From contig NZ_JADGMQ010000017.1 in the NCBI RefSeq assembly GCF_016124105.1, forward strand, positions 23,910 through 87,909: a stretch of 64,000 nt of DNA, written 5' to 3'. Position numbers and translations under genes: made by a program. Below the pieces are notes generated by a model. It ran no database searches. It saw only the letters and a program-made list of their open reading frames with translations, and was not told the origin of the DNA. This DNA comes from Aquamicrobium zhengzhouense. Lineage in GTDB: Bacteria > Pseudomonadota > Alphaproteobacteria > Rhizobiales > Rhizobiaceae. This document shows, piece after piece, positions 9,201 through 17,738 of this stretch. Numbering within the stretch: position 1 is the first letter of the stretch; the number at the start of each line of letters is the position of its first letter.

Positions 9201-9206
9201 CTGCAG

Positions 9207-10598
9207 ATGGATACTGTGCTTATCGGCGAGATACTCGCCGGCCTGATGTTCTTTGGCATCATCGGCTTCCTCTTGCTCGGCTTTCCGGTGGCATTCTCGC
9301 TTGCTGGCGTGTCACTCGGCTTCGGTCTCGTCGGAATGTATTTCGGCGTCTTCGACCCTTCCAATTTCGGCTCGCTCGCAAACCGCTATATCGGTTTCAT
9401 GACCAATGAGGTGCTGGTCGCAGTCCCGCTCTTCATCTTCATGGGAGTTGTGCTGGAGCGATCAAGGATCGCCGAACAATTGCTCGTCACCATGGGCAAG
9501 CTTTTCGGCAACATGAGCGGTGGCCTTGGAATTTCGGTGATCATCGTCGGCGCATTGCTGGCCGCGTCCACAGGAGTGGTCGGCGCAACCGTCGTTACCA
9601 TGGGCTTGATTTCTTTGCCGGCGATGCTGCGTTCGGGCTACGATCCACGCCTCGCCTGTGGCGTTATTTGCGCATCAGGCACGCTTGGGCAGATCGTTCC
9701 ACCTTCGACCGTGCTCATCTTCATGGGCGACATGCTGACGGGCATCAACGCCCAGGTGCAGATGGCCAAAGGCAACTTTGCGCCCGTACCCGTATCGGTT
9801 GGCGACCTCTTTGCAGGCGCTCTGATCCCGTCCATCCTTCTGGTGCTGCTTTACCTGTCCTGGGTGATCTTCAAGGCGATCTTCGACCCGAAATCGTGCC
9901 CCGCCACTCCGATCCCGCCGGAGGAGAAGCAAGGCCTGATGCGCGAGATCGTCACCGCACTCATTCCGCCGCTGCTCCTGATCGTTGCTGTGCTGGGCTC
10001 AATCCTTGGCGGCATTGCAACGCCGACTGAGGCATCGTCAGTAGGCGCCGTCGGCGCGATGGTGCTGGCTGCATTCCGCGGACGCCTTAATTTTTCAGTC
10101 TTGCGTGAGGCCACGCTGTCCACGGCATCGATTACATCGATGGTCTTCATCATTCTCTTTGGCGCATCGGTGTTTTCCATTGTTTTCCGGCTGACGGGTG
10201 GCGAGAACCTGGTCCATGAGTTCCTGACGAACCTTCCTGGCGGCGTTGGCGCTGCCATCCTGGTCGTCATGCTCCTGATGTTCCTGCTGGGGTTCATTCT
10301 CGACACTTTCGAGATCATCTTCATCGTGGTGCCCATTACTGCACCCGTCTTGCTGAACCTTGGAGTGGACCCGGTCTGGCTCGGCGTGATGATCAGCGTG
10401 AACCTGCAGACATCATTCATGACGCCGCCGTTCGGCTTTGCGCTCTTCTATCTGCGCGGCGTCGCGCCGAACAGCGTGTCGACGGGGATGATCTATCGCG
10501 GCATCATCCCGTTTGTCGTGCTTCAGGTGCTTGCTGTGTTCCTGATCTATTCGTTCCCCTCGCTGGCCACCTGGCTGCCGCGATGGATTTATAGCTGA
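9207..10598 (+). CDS. dctM: TRAP transporter large permease (DctM)
   Basis: The 463-residue large subunit of the TRAP transporter, with about twelve to thirteen hydrophobic segments and no soluble domain. Family-typical stretches include NEVLVAVPLFIFMGVVLERS near residue 70, GATVVTMGLISLPAMLRSGY, CASGTLGQIVPPSTVLIFMG (the Gly/Pro-rich reentrant region) and TPTEASSVGAVGAMVLAAFR. It forms the transport channel with DctQ. The gene follows dctQ by six bases, in one operon. A conserved elongated insert around residues 185-235 (MAKGNFAPVPVSVGDLFAGA) is common in the 2-oxoacid/mannitol-chloroaromatic group of DctM, which agrees with the binding protein encoded nearby. Confidence 0.95.
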   Translation: MDTVLIGEILAGLMFFGIIGFLLLGFPVAFSLAGVSLGFGLVGMYFGVFDPSNFGSLANRYIGFMTNEVLVAVPLFIFMGVVLERSRIAEQLLVTMGKLFGNMSGGLGISVIIVGALLAASTGVVGATVVTMGLISLPAMLRSGYDPRLACGVICASGTLGQIVPPSTVLIFMGDMLTGINAQVQMAKGNFAPVPVSVGDLFAGALIPSILLVLLYLSWVIFKAIFDPKSCPATPIPPEEKQGLMREIVTALIPPLLLIVAVLGSILGGIATPTEASSVGAVGAMVLAAFRGRLNFSVLREATLSTASITSMVFIILFGASVFSIVFRLTGGENLVHEFLTNLPGGVGAAILVVMLLMFLLGFILDTFEIIFIVVPITAPVLLNLGVDPVWLGVMISVNLQTSFMTPPFGFALFYLRGVAPNSVSTGMIYRGIIPFVVLQVLAVFLIYSFPSLATWLPRWIYS

Positions 10599-10625
10599 TC
10601 ACAGCCGGATTCGATGATAAGGGTC

Positions 10626-10646
10626 CCGGCAGCGCCACGCTGCCGG
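10626..10646 (+). terminator. Hairpin after the TRAP permease genes
   Basis: CCGGCAGC (10626-10633), a five-base loop and GCTGCCGG (10639-10646) form a perfect 8-bp stem between dctM and the ExoD-like gene. The following TATCTGCTT is only weakly T-rich, so this may be an attenuator or processing hairpin rather than a full terminator. Confidence 0.5.
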
Positions 10647-10670
10647 TATCTGCTTAGAAGGAACAGAATA

Positions 10671-11309
10671 GTGAGCCTTGCGTACGAGGGACGGGCCGAC
10701 ACCATGCAAGACGCGCTGAGGCGCGCAGCAAACATGCCCGGCCCCCACATTACTCTGCGCGAGATTCTGGCCACCATCGGCGACCATGGGCCGCTTATCT
10801 TGTGCGCTGTGCTGTCGGTGCCTTTCCTGTTGCCTGTCTCAATCCCCGGCGTCAGCACGGTGTTCGGACTGGCAATCCTGCTGCTCGGACTTGGCATCAC
10901 GCTCAACCGGATGCCTTGGCTGCCCCGGCAAATCATGGACCGGAAGATCAATGCGGCCAAGCTCAGCGGTGTTCTGGCGCGCGGCATCGATATTGTCGCT
11001 CGAATTGAAACGGCGATCCGGCCGCGGCTGGGGCTTCTTACCCAGGGTACCGTCGCCGGCCGCGTCAACGGTCTCGCTATTGTAGCGGGTGCAGTTTTGT
11101 TGATGCTGCCGCTCGGCCTTGTGCCGTTTTCCAATACGCTGCCAGCCTGCGCGATCATGCTTTTGTGCATAGGAATGACGCAGCGTGACGGAGCGCTGGT
11201 ACTGGGTGGCTACGCGATGCTGATCGCGACAGTCGCATATTTCTCAGTTCTCGCCTATGCGGCGATGGCGGCTGGGCGCGGGTTAGCCACTTTGCTGGGA
11301 TCTGGCTGA
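10671..11309 (+). CDS. ExoD-family exopolysaccharide-related membrane protein
   Basis: A 212-residue inner-membrane protein of the ExoD family, named after a rhizobial exopolysaccharide gene whose biochemical role is not established. Several hydrophobic segments are visible (LILCAVLSVPFLLPVSIPGV, VFGLAILLLGLGITL, LAIVAGAVLLMLPLGLVP, the C-terminal helix), with the loop NRMPWLPRQIMDRKI typical of the family. The GTG at 10671 is preferred because AGAAGGA lies ten bases ahead; an earlier in-frame ATG at 10614 would begin before the hairpin. It lies between the TRAP permease genes and the converging TRAP binding-protein gene, with no obvious functional link to either. Confidence 0.85.
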   Translation: MSLAYEGRADTMQDALRRAANMPGPHITLREILATIGDHGPLILCAVLSVPFLLPVSIPGVSTVFGLAILLLGLGITLNRMPWLPRQIMDRKINAAKLSGVLARGIDIVARIETAIRPRLGLLTQGTVAGRVNGLAIVAGAVLLMLPLGLVPFSNTLPACAIMLLCIGMTQRDGALVLGGYAMLIATVAYFSVLAYAAMAAGRGLATLLGSG

Positions 11310-11314
11310 CAAGA

Positions 11315-11340
11315 AAAGGCCCGGAAAATTCCGGGCCTTT
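11315..11340. terminator. Bidirectional rho-independent terminator
   Basis: AAAGGCCCGG (11315-11324), six bases and CCGGGCCTTT (11331-11340) form a perfect 10-bp stem with A-rich and T-rich flanks on each side. It sits between two converging genes, the ExoD-like gene and the TRAP binding-protein gene, and can serve both. Confidence 0.88.
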
Positions 11341-11355
11341 GCAATTGATGTTGCC

Positions 11356-12453
11356 TTAGAGGCTGAAATACTTTTCACGCGCCTGCAGGAATGGGATGTC
11401 GGTGTTCTTTGTGCGTTCACGCAGGAGATTGAAGCCGGCGATATAGCTCTCGACCATTTCCTTAGTTAGCGCATCTCCGCCTTCCCGCAGTTCAGTGAGG
11501 ATCTCCTTTGCTGCGTTGGCACCCGCCTCCAGAATTTCTTCCGGGAACTGCAGAGCCTTGACCCCATGGTCGTTCACGAGCGTGCGGAGCGCCCGGGGAT
11601 CGTTCGCGTAAAAGTCGGAAGCCATCTCGTCATATTCCGCCTGACAGACCATTTTGATGATTTCCTGCAGGTCTGACGGTAGCTCATCATACAAGTCTTG
11701 CCTGACAACCAGTTCCGTCGCTGCACCAGATTCAACAAAACTCGAAACGTAGTAGTTCTTGGTGATCTGGTAATAGCCAAGTGCGAGATCGTTGTAGGGT
11801 CCGACGAATTCGACGGCATCGAGTGTACCGGACTGCAGAGCCTGGAACGTATCGCCGGCAGCCATGTTGGTGACGCTCGCTCCAAGCTTTTGCCAGACCT
11901 GTCCGCCGAGGCCGGGCGTACGGAAGCGCAGACCCTGGAGGTCGGACAGGCCCGTCAATTCATTGCGGAACCAGCCGCCTGTCTGGGTTCCGGTATCACC
12001 CGACAGGAATGCACGAACGCCGAACTGATCATAGATCTTGTCCCAGACCTCCTGACCGCCGAGATAGCGGATCCAGGTGGAGAGCTCGCGCGAGCTCATC
12101 CCGAACGGGACGCCGGTGATAAAATTCAGGCCCTGGCTCTTGTTCTGCCAGTAATAAGGCGTCGCATGGCACATTTCGGCATTGCCATCGATGACCGCAT
12201 CGAGGGCCTGGAGTGCCGGGACGAGTTCCCCTGCCGAATAGACCTGAATGGTAAGACGCCCGTCGGATGCCGCCGTGATACGGTCCGCGAGGCGCTGCGC
12301 TCCGACGCCCAGCCCTGGAAAGTTCTTGGGCCAGGACGTAACCATGCGCCAGGTCCTCTTATCCTGTGCGATGGCAGGTGCCGCAAGAGTTGTAGCTGCA
12401 GCCACGCCGGCACCGGCTACACTGGCCTTCTTCAAGAACGAGCGACGATCCAT
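11356..12453 (-). CDS. dctP: TRAP transporter substrate-binding protein (DctP, oxoacid/TakP-like)
   Basis: A 365-residue periplasmic TRAP binding protein. A twin-arginine signal starts it (MDRRSFLKKASVAGAG, cleavage after PAIAQ), so it is exported folded. The mature part carries WRMVTSWPKNFPGLGVGAQR, VDYR-less DctP core, GVPFGMSSRELSTWIRYLGG, GLRFRTPGLGGQVWQKLGA and the C-terminal half typical of the subgroup containing the alpha-keto-acid binder TakP of Rhodobacter. The ATG at 12453 follows GGGAGGAATCA. It converges on the dctQM operon instead of forming part of it, although no other TRAP permease is in the window. The likely ligand, a 2-oxoacid, is inferred from family resemblance and from the neighbouring 2-oxoacid oxidoreductase. 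Confidence 0.92.
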   Translation of the reverse strand: MDRRSFLKKASVAGAGVAAATTLAAPAIAQDKRTWRMVTSWPKNFPGLGVGAQRLADRITAASDGRLTIQVYSAGELVPALQALDAVIDGNAEMCHATPYYWQNKSQGLNFITGVPFGMSSRELSTWIRYLGGQEVWDKIYDQFGVRAFLSGDTGTQTGGWFRNELTGLSDLQGLRFRTPGLGGQVWQKLGASVTNMAAGDTFQALQSGTLDAVEFVGPYNDLALGYYQITKNYYVSSFVESGAATELVVRQDLYDELPSDLQEIIKMVCQAEYDEMASDFYANDPRALRTLVNDHGVKALQFPEEILEAGANAAKEILTELREGGDALTKEMVESYIAGFNLLRERTKNTDIPFLQAREKYFSL

Positions 12454-12720
12454 TGATTCCTCCCGAAAGATTGTCGGTATTCGATTTCTGATAGGAGTTG
12501 CGAGGGTGGATTCTGGTGGATTGTCCCCCTCCCCAAGCTATCCGAGCGTATCAATACACGCCGCAGATCATGTGTCCAGCGCTCGCATTCTTGCATTCTC
12601 AAGCACAAAGGACGAGAGTTACTGAGAAGATCTTACGAGCCTCCCGCCCCTACAAGCGCTTGGAAAGGTTCACGATCCGCATTAGATGTATCGTCCTGTC
12701 AGGAATGTCCGGAACCCATC

Positions 12721-13491
12721 ATGCGCCAACCTCTCGTCGCCGTATCGACCGACCTAAGGCATTTTGAGAATTACACGTGGCATGCCGCGCCACATCAATA
12801 TCTCGATGCAGCAATATCGGTCGCAGGCGTGTTTCCCGTCCTCGTTCCCTCGTTCGGTGATCAACTGGACTTCGACACTCTGCTTGAGGGTGTCGATGGC
12901 GTCCTGCTCACGGGCTCAAAGTCCAACGTCCATCCCTCACTCTATGGTGGCGCCGCCTCCGAGGAGAATGGTCCATACGATGAAGCGCGCGACGCCACGT
13001 CGATCCCTCTCATCCGCAAGGCGATCGAGCGTGGGGTGCCGCTTCTCGCCATCTGCCGGGGCATCCAGGAAATGAACGTCGCCCTCGGCGGTACCCTCGC
13101 TTGCGAGATTCAGGAAAAAGAGGGCAATTGGGACCACCGGGCACCTGTCAGTGATGATCAGGACGTCCGTTTTTCAATTCGCCAACGTGTCGAGATCAAG
13201 CCGGGAAGCTGCCTGGCAGGCGTGTTCGGTGAGGGCGAAATTTTGATCAACTCGGTCCACCGACAAGCGGTCGATGTGTTGGGCGAGCGTCTTCAGGTCG
13301 AGGCGGTCGCACCTGATGGCACCGTCGAGGCGGTGTCGGTGATCGGGAGCCGCGCCTTCGCTGTCGGCGTTCAATGGCACCCCGAATATTGGGTAAAGAG
13401 CGACGATGCGTCTGCACGCCTGTTCCGGGCGTTCGGAGATGCGGTGCGAGAGCATTCTCAGGCTCGAATGCACCGCATTGCAGCGGAGTAA
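12721..13491 (+). CDS. Class I glutamine amidotransferase, gamma-glutamyl-gamma-aminobutyrate hydrolase-like
   Basis: A 256-residue cytoplasmic hydrolase of the peptidase C26 / PuuD-like class I glutamine amidotransferase group, which cleaves gamma-glutamyl amides (in polyamine breakdown, gamma-glutamyl-GABA to glutamate and GABA). The nucleophile elbow PLLAICRGIQEMN carries the catalytic Cys (about residue 113) and VGVQWHPEYW carries the His and Glu. The oxyanion region GVLLTGSKSNVHPSLYGG is also typical. No strong ribosome site precedes the ATG at 12721. It stands alone, diverging from dctP across 267 bases, but a gamma-glutamylpolyamine-synthetase-like ligase lies ten kilobases downstream, so a shared pathway is possible. 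Confidence 0.88.
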   Translation: MRQPLVAVSTDLRHFENYTWHAAPHQYLDAAISVAGVFPVLVPSFGDQLDFDTLLEGVDGVLLTGSKSNVHPSLYGGAASEENGPYDEARDATSIPLIRKAIERGVPLLAICRGIQEMNVALGGTLACEIQEKEGNWDHRAPVSDDQDVRFSIRQRVEIKPGSCLAGVFGEGEILINSVHRQAVDVLGERLQVEAVAPDGTVEAVSVIGSRAFAVGVQWHPEYWVKSDDASARLFRAFGDAVREHSQARMHRIAAE

Positions 13492-13893
13492 TTAGAGCGC
13501 AAAAAGCGCCAGCATTGGATCACGCGGCGCGAAAGACTCAAGAGCGGCACCGTCACCGGCCGTAAATTCGGCAAGTATGGTACCGCTCGCATTTAGGAAC
13601 GCCACCGAACCGTCATCGCGATCAACCCACCACTTCACCTTGCCGAGCGCGGGCATCTGCCGTTCGCAGGCAGGGGTCAGGGTGAGATCCTTCCTCGGAC
13701 CATCCCCGTTCGCGGTTACGACACAACCGTTGTTCACACCACCTGCAAGAACTTGGAAGCGCTCACTGGCAGTGGCATCGGCGCTGATCGACGAGACCGT
13801 CACAGGATCAACGCCCGGTGTCGGATTAAGAAAACCTTGCTGATACACAAAGGCGGCAGTGATAGCCGCTGCGAAAGCGTAGACGACCTTCAT
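13492..13893 (-). CDS. Inh/AprI-like metalloprotease-inhibitor domain protein, membrane-anchored or secreted
   Basis: A 133-residue protein starting with one hydrophobic segment (MKVVYAFAAAITAAFVYQQG) that could be a signal or an anchor. The rest resembles the small Inh/Omp19 beta-barrel fold: two cysteines about 25 residues apart (NGCVVTANGDGP, LTPACERQM), then KVKWWVDRDDGSVAFLNASG and ILAEFTAGDG, matching the C...C...W...G pattern of that family. Members inhibit serralysin-type proteases or are rhizobial/Brucella outer-membrane lipoproteins; no lipobox is seen here. GAGGGACTACC precedes the ATG. It converges with the amidotransferase gene with no gap. Family placement is by pattern only. 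Confidence 0.6.
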   Translation of the reverse strand: MKVVYAFAAAITAAFVYQQGFLNPTPGVDPVTVSSISADATASERFQVLAGGVNNGCVVTANGDGPRKDLTLTPACERQMPALGKVKWWVDRDDGSVAFLNASGTILAEFTAGDGAALESFAPRDPMLALFAL

Positions 13894-13980
13894 GGTAGTC
13901 CCTCGATTGGCCCATACGAGCGAACCAGATTACCGCTCGTATGGTTAATCAATGCCTAATATCAGCGCGGCCTAATACAC

Positions 13981-14967
13981 TCAACCTTTCGGGTTGAGAT
14001 GTTCGGTCTCAGGGGTAGGCGTGATTGCGCTGCCCTTCCCGAACCACGCCAGCAGGTTGTCGGCAACAAGGTCCGCCATTGCCTGTCGCGTATGAATGGT
14101 TCCGGAGCCGACATGCGGCAGGAGCGATGCGTTCTCCAGTTTGAGAAGGCTCTCCGGAACATTCGGCTCGTCAGCGAAGACGTCGAGGCCGGCCGCCATG
14201 ATCGTCCCCTCCTCGAGTGCCTTTGCAAGAGCTTGCTCATCAACCGTTGAGCCACGGCCGATATTGACGAAGACACCGTCCGATCCTAGTGCCGCGAGCA
14301 CCTCCGCGTTGACTGCCTTGTCCGTGGAAGCCCCGCCCGGAGCAATTGAAACCAGCGTATCGACAGCAGCCGCGAGTTCGACCAGGCTCGGATAGTAGGT
14401 GTAGTTCACGCCCTCGACAGGACGGCGATTGTAGTAGCTGATCGGAAGACCGAACGCTTCAAGACGGCGGGCAATCGCCTGGCCGATGCGTCCAAGTCCG
14501 AAGATGCCGACCTTGCGGCCGCGCAGTGTGCCGCGGGTCAGCGGATAATCGCCAACCGATTTCCACTTGCCCTCGCGCAGCCAGGCCTCCGCCTTGGGAA
14601 GTTCGCGGACGGTATTGAGGAGCAGCCCCAGCGCAGTATCGGCGACCTCTTCGGTCAGAACGTCTGGGGTGTTGGTGACCACAACGCCCTTCTTTCCAGC
14701 GTGAACTGCGTCGACATGGTTATAGCCGACACCGAAGCTGGAGATGATCTCGAGGTTCGGAAACGCGTCGATGTAAGCGGCGTCAATCGGATAGCTCGCT
14801 ACCGTTGAGACGGCGAGTGCCCGCACCTGCGCCCTCTCTTCCTCGGTCAGCAAGGAAGCGTCCGGACGTTCGCAGGTAAGAACCTTGAATGAGCCGTTGA
14901 TGCGCTCCTGAGCATGCGGATGCAGCTTCACGGGGATCAGGACGGTGATGTCTTGTGTATCGGCCAA
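13981..14967 (-). CDS. D-isomer-specific 2-hydroxyacid dehydrogenase
   Basis: A 328-residue NAD(P)H-dependent 2-hydroxyacid dehydrogenase of the glyoxylate/hydroxypyruvate reductase group. The Rossmann motif GRKVGIFGLGRIGQAIARRL is near residue 155, the catalytic Arg lies in VNIGRGSTVDEQAL, the Glu in FADEPNVPE and the His in LLPHVGSGT. A following Arg after the fingerprint (NRRPVEG) suggests NADPH preference. The start is a TTG at 14967 behind AAGGAG. It follows a LacI regulator and a DMT exporter on the same strand, which suggests joint sugar- or acid-related regulation. It could reduce glyoxylate or hydroxypyruvate formed by the purine pathway further along, but that link is inference. Confidence 0.9.
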   Translation of the reverse strand: MADTQDITVLIPVKLHPHAQERINGSFKVLTCERPDASLLTEEERAQVRALAVSTVASYPIDAAYIDAFPNLEIISSFGVGYNHVDAVHAGKKGVVVTNTPDVLTEEVADTALGLLLNTVRELPKAEAWLREGKWKSVGDYPLTRGTLRGRKVGIFGLGRIGQAIARRLEAFGLPISYYNRRPVEGVNYTYYPSLVELAAAVDTLVSIAPGGASTDKAVNAEVLAALGSDGVFVNIGRGSTVDEQALAKALEEGTIMAAGLDVFADEPNVPESLLKLENASLLPHVGSGTIHTRQAMADLVADNLLAWFGKGSAITPTPETEHLNPKG

Positions 14968-15055
14968 GTTGCCGGCTCCTTGCTAATAGGTCGGGATGGT
15001 GTCTGAGCCTACGCAGCAGGGAGCTGGCGAGCAACCCTGCCGCACGGCCAAGGTG

Positions 15056-16099
15056 TTATCGCTCTACCGGTTTCCCGGTCGACTGTCGTATGTGCAACTC
15101 TGGCCTGATCAACTCCTGACCGCCATGCACTTCAACACCGTTGAGACGGTCGAGGAGCGTTCGCGCCGCGCGCCGTCCGACCTCCCTTTGTCCATTCCAT
15201 ACGGTGGTGAGAGCCGGAGTGGCGATTGCCGCCTCCTCAAGGTCATCGTAGCCAGTCACCGAGATATCAACGCCTGGAGTGAGGCCAGCGCGGAAGATGC
15301 CGTTCATAAGTCCGATCGCGACAAGGTCGTTCCAGCAGACAGCGGCGGTCGGCTTGTCTTTATGTGCCAGAAATTGCTGCGAGGCCTCAAAACCCGCCTG
15401 CTTGGTGCGAGGGCCCGGAATCCGCCAGTCCGGTCGCACTTCCAGTCCCGCGTTTTCCATGGCGTTGAGATAGCCCTGATATCGGTCACGCCCTGTCGAG
15501 GTCTGGTCGGTACCGCCGATCATCACGATCCGCCGATGCCCAAGCGAGATAAGATGGTTGGTCGCCAGTGCCGTCCCGAACGTGTCATCTCCGCGGAAAA
15601 CAGGCACGTCAGCTCCCGGCACCGAACGCGCAATGAGCACCGCCGGCAGCCCGTTTTCCTCCAGCATCCTGATGTCATCGCTTGGAGTTCCGATGGCCGG
15701 CGACATGATGACACCGTCAGCTCCCAGCTGCAGCAAGGTGTCGAGGAAGGTGCGTTGTTTGTCGACCTTGTCGTAGTGATTGGACAAGAGAAAAGTTTGC
15801 CGGCTCCGGTCGAGCTCGCTTTCGATCGAACGCAGGATTTCAGCGAAGAACGGGTTCATGATGTCGTGCACGACGACGCCGACGATCCCCGAACGGGACG
15901 TCCGCAAGGACGCAGCACGGCGATTGTAGATGTAGCCGATCTCCCGCGCGTACTCCTTGATACGGTCGCGCGTGGAATCGGCCACCAACGGACTGTCGCG
16001 CAGCGCCAGGGAAACGGTCGCCGTCGAAACGCCGAGCGCTTCAGCGATCGTCGACAGCTTGATCTTCTGTGCCAGGAAACCCCTCCGAGAGACAGTCAT
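15056..16099 (-). CDS. LacI family transcriptional regulator
   Basis: A 347-residue LacI/GalR repressor. The helix-turn-helix is KLSTIAEALGVSTATVSLAL at about residues 14-33, followed by the hinge helix and a periplasmic-binding-protein-like effector domain (GIVGVVVHDIMNPFFAEILR, ALATNHLISLGHRRIVMIGG, AAVCWNDLVAIGLMNGI, DISVTGYDDLEEAAIATPAL). The effector is probably a sugar or sugar acid. No good ribosome site precedes the ATG at 16099; an 11-bp palindrome eight bases upstream may be its own operator. It lies between a DMT-type transporter (upstream) and a 2-hydroxyacid dehydrogenase (downstream), which are its most likely targets. Confidence 0.92.
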   Translation of the reverse strand: MTVSRRGFLAQKIKLSTIAEALGVSTATVSLALRDSPLVADSTRDRIKEYAREIGYIYNRRAASLRTSRSGIVGVVVHDIMNPFFAEILRSIESELDRSRQTFLLSNHYDKVDKQRTFLDTLLQLGADGVIMSPAIGTPSDDIRMLEENGLPAVLIARSVPGADVPVFRGDDTFGTALATNHLISLGHRRIVMIGGTDQTSTGRDRYQGYLNAMENAGLEVRPDWRIPGPRTKQAGFEASQQFLAHKDKPTAAVCWNDLVAIGLMNGIFRAGLTPGVDISVTGYDDLEEAAIATPALTTVWNGQREVGRRAARTLLDRLNGVEVHGGQELIRPELHIRQSTGKPVER

Positions 16100-16106
16100 G
16101 ATGCTT

Positions 16107-16117
16107 TAAACTGTTTA
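16107..16117. promoter_or_regulatory. Putative operator before the LacI-type gene
   Basis: TAAACTGTTTA is a perfect 11-bp palindrome 8 bases ahead of the LacI-type gene start. LacI-family sites are usually longer palindromes with a central CG, so the assignment rests mainly on position. Confidence 0.35.
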
Positions 16118-16147
16118 GGCTTGGTTATGCCATTCCCGGCCGCCAGA

Positions 16148-17089
16148 TCAAAGCCTTTTCGCCAGATCATCCGCCTCGCAACCGGGACTTGTACGACCGC
16201 GCACCCGCAGACGATGTTCCCGGTGGATGATGTAGAGGCCTGAGCAGACAATGATCGCGGCTCCACCGAGCGTCCATAGATCTGGCAGGTCCGCGAAAAC
16301 CACCCAGCCCAGCGCGATCATCCACAGCATCTGAGAATACGGGTAAGGCGCGAGCGCCGAGGTCGACGCAAGCTTGTAGGCTTTGATCAACAGCCAGTGG
16401 CCATATCCGCCCAACGCACCGACCATAAACAGGAGTATCCACTGCATGGCATCAGCCGGCATGGAACCGTACAGGGGAACGGCCGGGAAAATCAGGATTG
16501 TTGGGGCTAGCGCTGAATAAAAAATCAGGCTTTCCGTGGTTTCGGTTGCGCCCATCTTGCGCGTCATCAGCACATAGAAGCTGTAACTCAGCATCGATCC
16601 GATCGAGAACAGATGGCCGACGCCAAATGTCCCGAAACCCGGTCGCGTGATCACCAAAACGCCGACGAAACCAACCAACACGGCCACCCAGCGCCGCCAT
16701 CCGACGGTCTCGCCAAGAAGAGGCCCGGCCAGCGCGGTGATGATCATAGGCGCGAAAAAATAGATGGAGATGGTCTCAGCCAATTGCAGTGTCTGCAGGG
16801 CCAGAAAGTTGAAAATCGTCGACCCGAACAGGAAAATCCCGCGCAGGACGTGCGCCGGTTTATTGACGGCCCTGTAGAGCGCCGGGTTGGCCCAGCCGCG
16901 AAATAGGATCAGGACGAGCACCAGGTGGACGGCAAATCGCATCCACGCCACGAATGGCGCGGCCATCCCGTTCATCACCAGATATTTGGCGCTTGCGTCC
17001 AGAAACGAAAAAAGAAAACACGCCGAAAGAACAATCAGGATTGCAGAGGCGGGCGTTGCCGTCTCGATTTCGGAATGTTTGGGATTCAA
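16148..17089 (-). CDS. EamA/DMT-superfamily membrane transporter
   Basis: A 313-residue drug/metabolite transporter with ten hydrophobic segments in two EamA repeats (about residues 18-150 and 160-295). Recognisable stretches are FLFSFLDASAKYLVMNG, AETISIYFFAPMIITALAGP (the repeat-1 signature) and STSALAPYPYSQMLWMIALG (repeat-2). Such proteins are usually exporters of amino acids or other small metabolites; the substrate is unknown. The start appears to be TTG at 17089 with only a weak GAG upstream, so the true start is uncertain. The gene ends 48 bases before the LacI-type regulator on the same strand and may be co-transcribed with it. Confidence 0.87.
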   Translation of the reverse strand: MNPKHSEIETATPASAILIVLSACFLFSFLDASAKYLVMNGMAAPFVAWMRFAVHLVLVLILFRGWANPALYRAVNKPAHVLRGIFLFGSTIFNFLALQTLQLAETISIYFFAPMIITALAGPLLGETVGWRRWVAVLVGFVGVLVITRPGFGTFGVGHLFSIGSMLSYSFYVLMTRKMGATETTESLIFYSALAPTILIFPAVPLYGSMPADAMQWILLFMVGALGGYGHWLLIKAYKLASTSALAPYPYSQMLWMIALGWVVFADLPDLWTLGGAAIIVCSGLYIIHREHRLRVRGRTSPGCEADDLAKRL

Positions 17090-17161
17090 TTTGCTCGGCC
17101 GCGGTCAATGATCGTGTTCACGACCATTCGGACAAGCGCACACACGACGCAAGGGAAATCT

Positions 17162-17644
17162 TCAAGCGTCCTCGGTGAGCTCCTCATCCTGATCTTCTGT
17201 GAGCTCAGGCAATTCGGTATCCGAAAGATTCGCCTCAATCCGGGTCAGGAATTTCCAGAGCGTCTTCAACTCTTTCTTCTCAAATCCTTTAAGAGCGAGT
17301 TTTTCGCTTTTCCGAACAGCCTTCTCGATCGCATCGATGGTAGCGCGGCCGTCATCAGTCAGAAACACATTGGACTGGCGCGCATCGACATCAGACGCCC
17401 GTTTCTCGACATAGCCCTGCGTTTGCAGACGGTTGATCGTCTTGGTCACGGTCGGCGGGCGCACACCAAGGCGAGCGGCAAGCTGGCCGGGTGTCAGCCC
17501 ATCCTCGCGGTTGAGGACGATCATGACCTTGTCTTGACCGGCATAGAACCCATGCCCCAGGAGGCGAGCTGCCAGCGCCGTTCTCGACAGGCGCGCTGCC
17601 GAATTGAGCTTGGCCATCACCGCCGATTTGTCTGCCTTCGCCAT
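17162..17644 (-). CDS. MarR family transcriptional regulator
   Basis: A 160-residue MarR-type winged-helix repressor. The DNA-binding core is LTPGQLAARLGVRPPTVTKT (about residues 53-72) followed by the wing VEKRASDVDARQSNVFLTDDG with the conserved DxR. The C-terminal tail is unusually acidic (ELTEDQDEELTEDA). The ATG at 17644 is chosen because AGAGG lies six bases ahead; an earlier in-frame ATG at 17677 has no ribosome site. It diverges from the creatininase-family gene, 94 bases apart, and is the obvious candidate to control it. Confidence 0.88.
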   Translation of the reverse strand: MAKADKSAVMAKLNSAARLSRTALAARLLGHGFYAGQDKVMIVLNREDGLTPGQLAARLGVRPPTVTKTINRLQTQGYVEKRASDVDARQSNVFLTDDGRATIDAIEKAVRKSEKLALKGFEKKELKTLWKFLTRIEANLSDTELPELTEDQDEELTEDA

Positions 17645-17738
17645 AAGTGCCTCTTTCACTTCGTGGGGATTGCCCATTTGCTGCGCCAGGCGCTAGCTTG
17701 CCCCTCACATCCCCATCGCAGAGCCAAATAACAGAAAC

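Noticed and set aside
14996..16243. 415-codon plus-strand frame opposite the LacI-type gene
   Set aside because: Overlaps a clear LacI-family gene on the other strand and has no recognisable motif.
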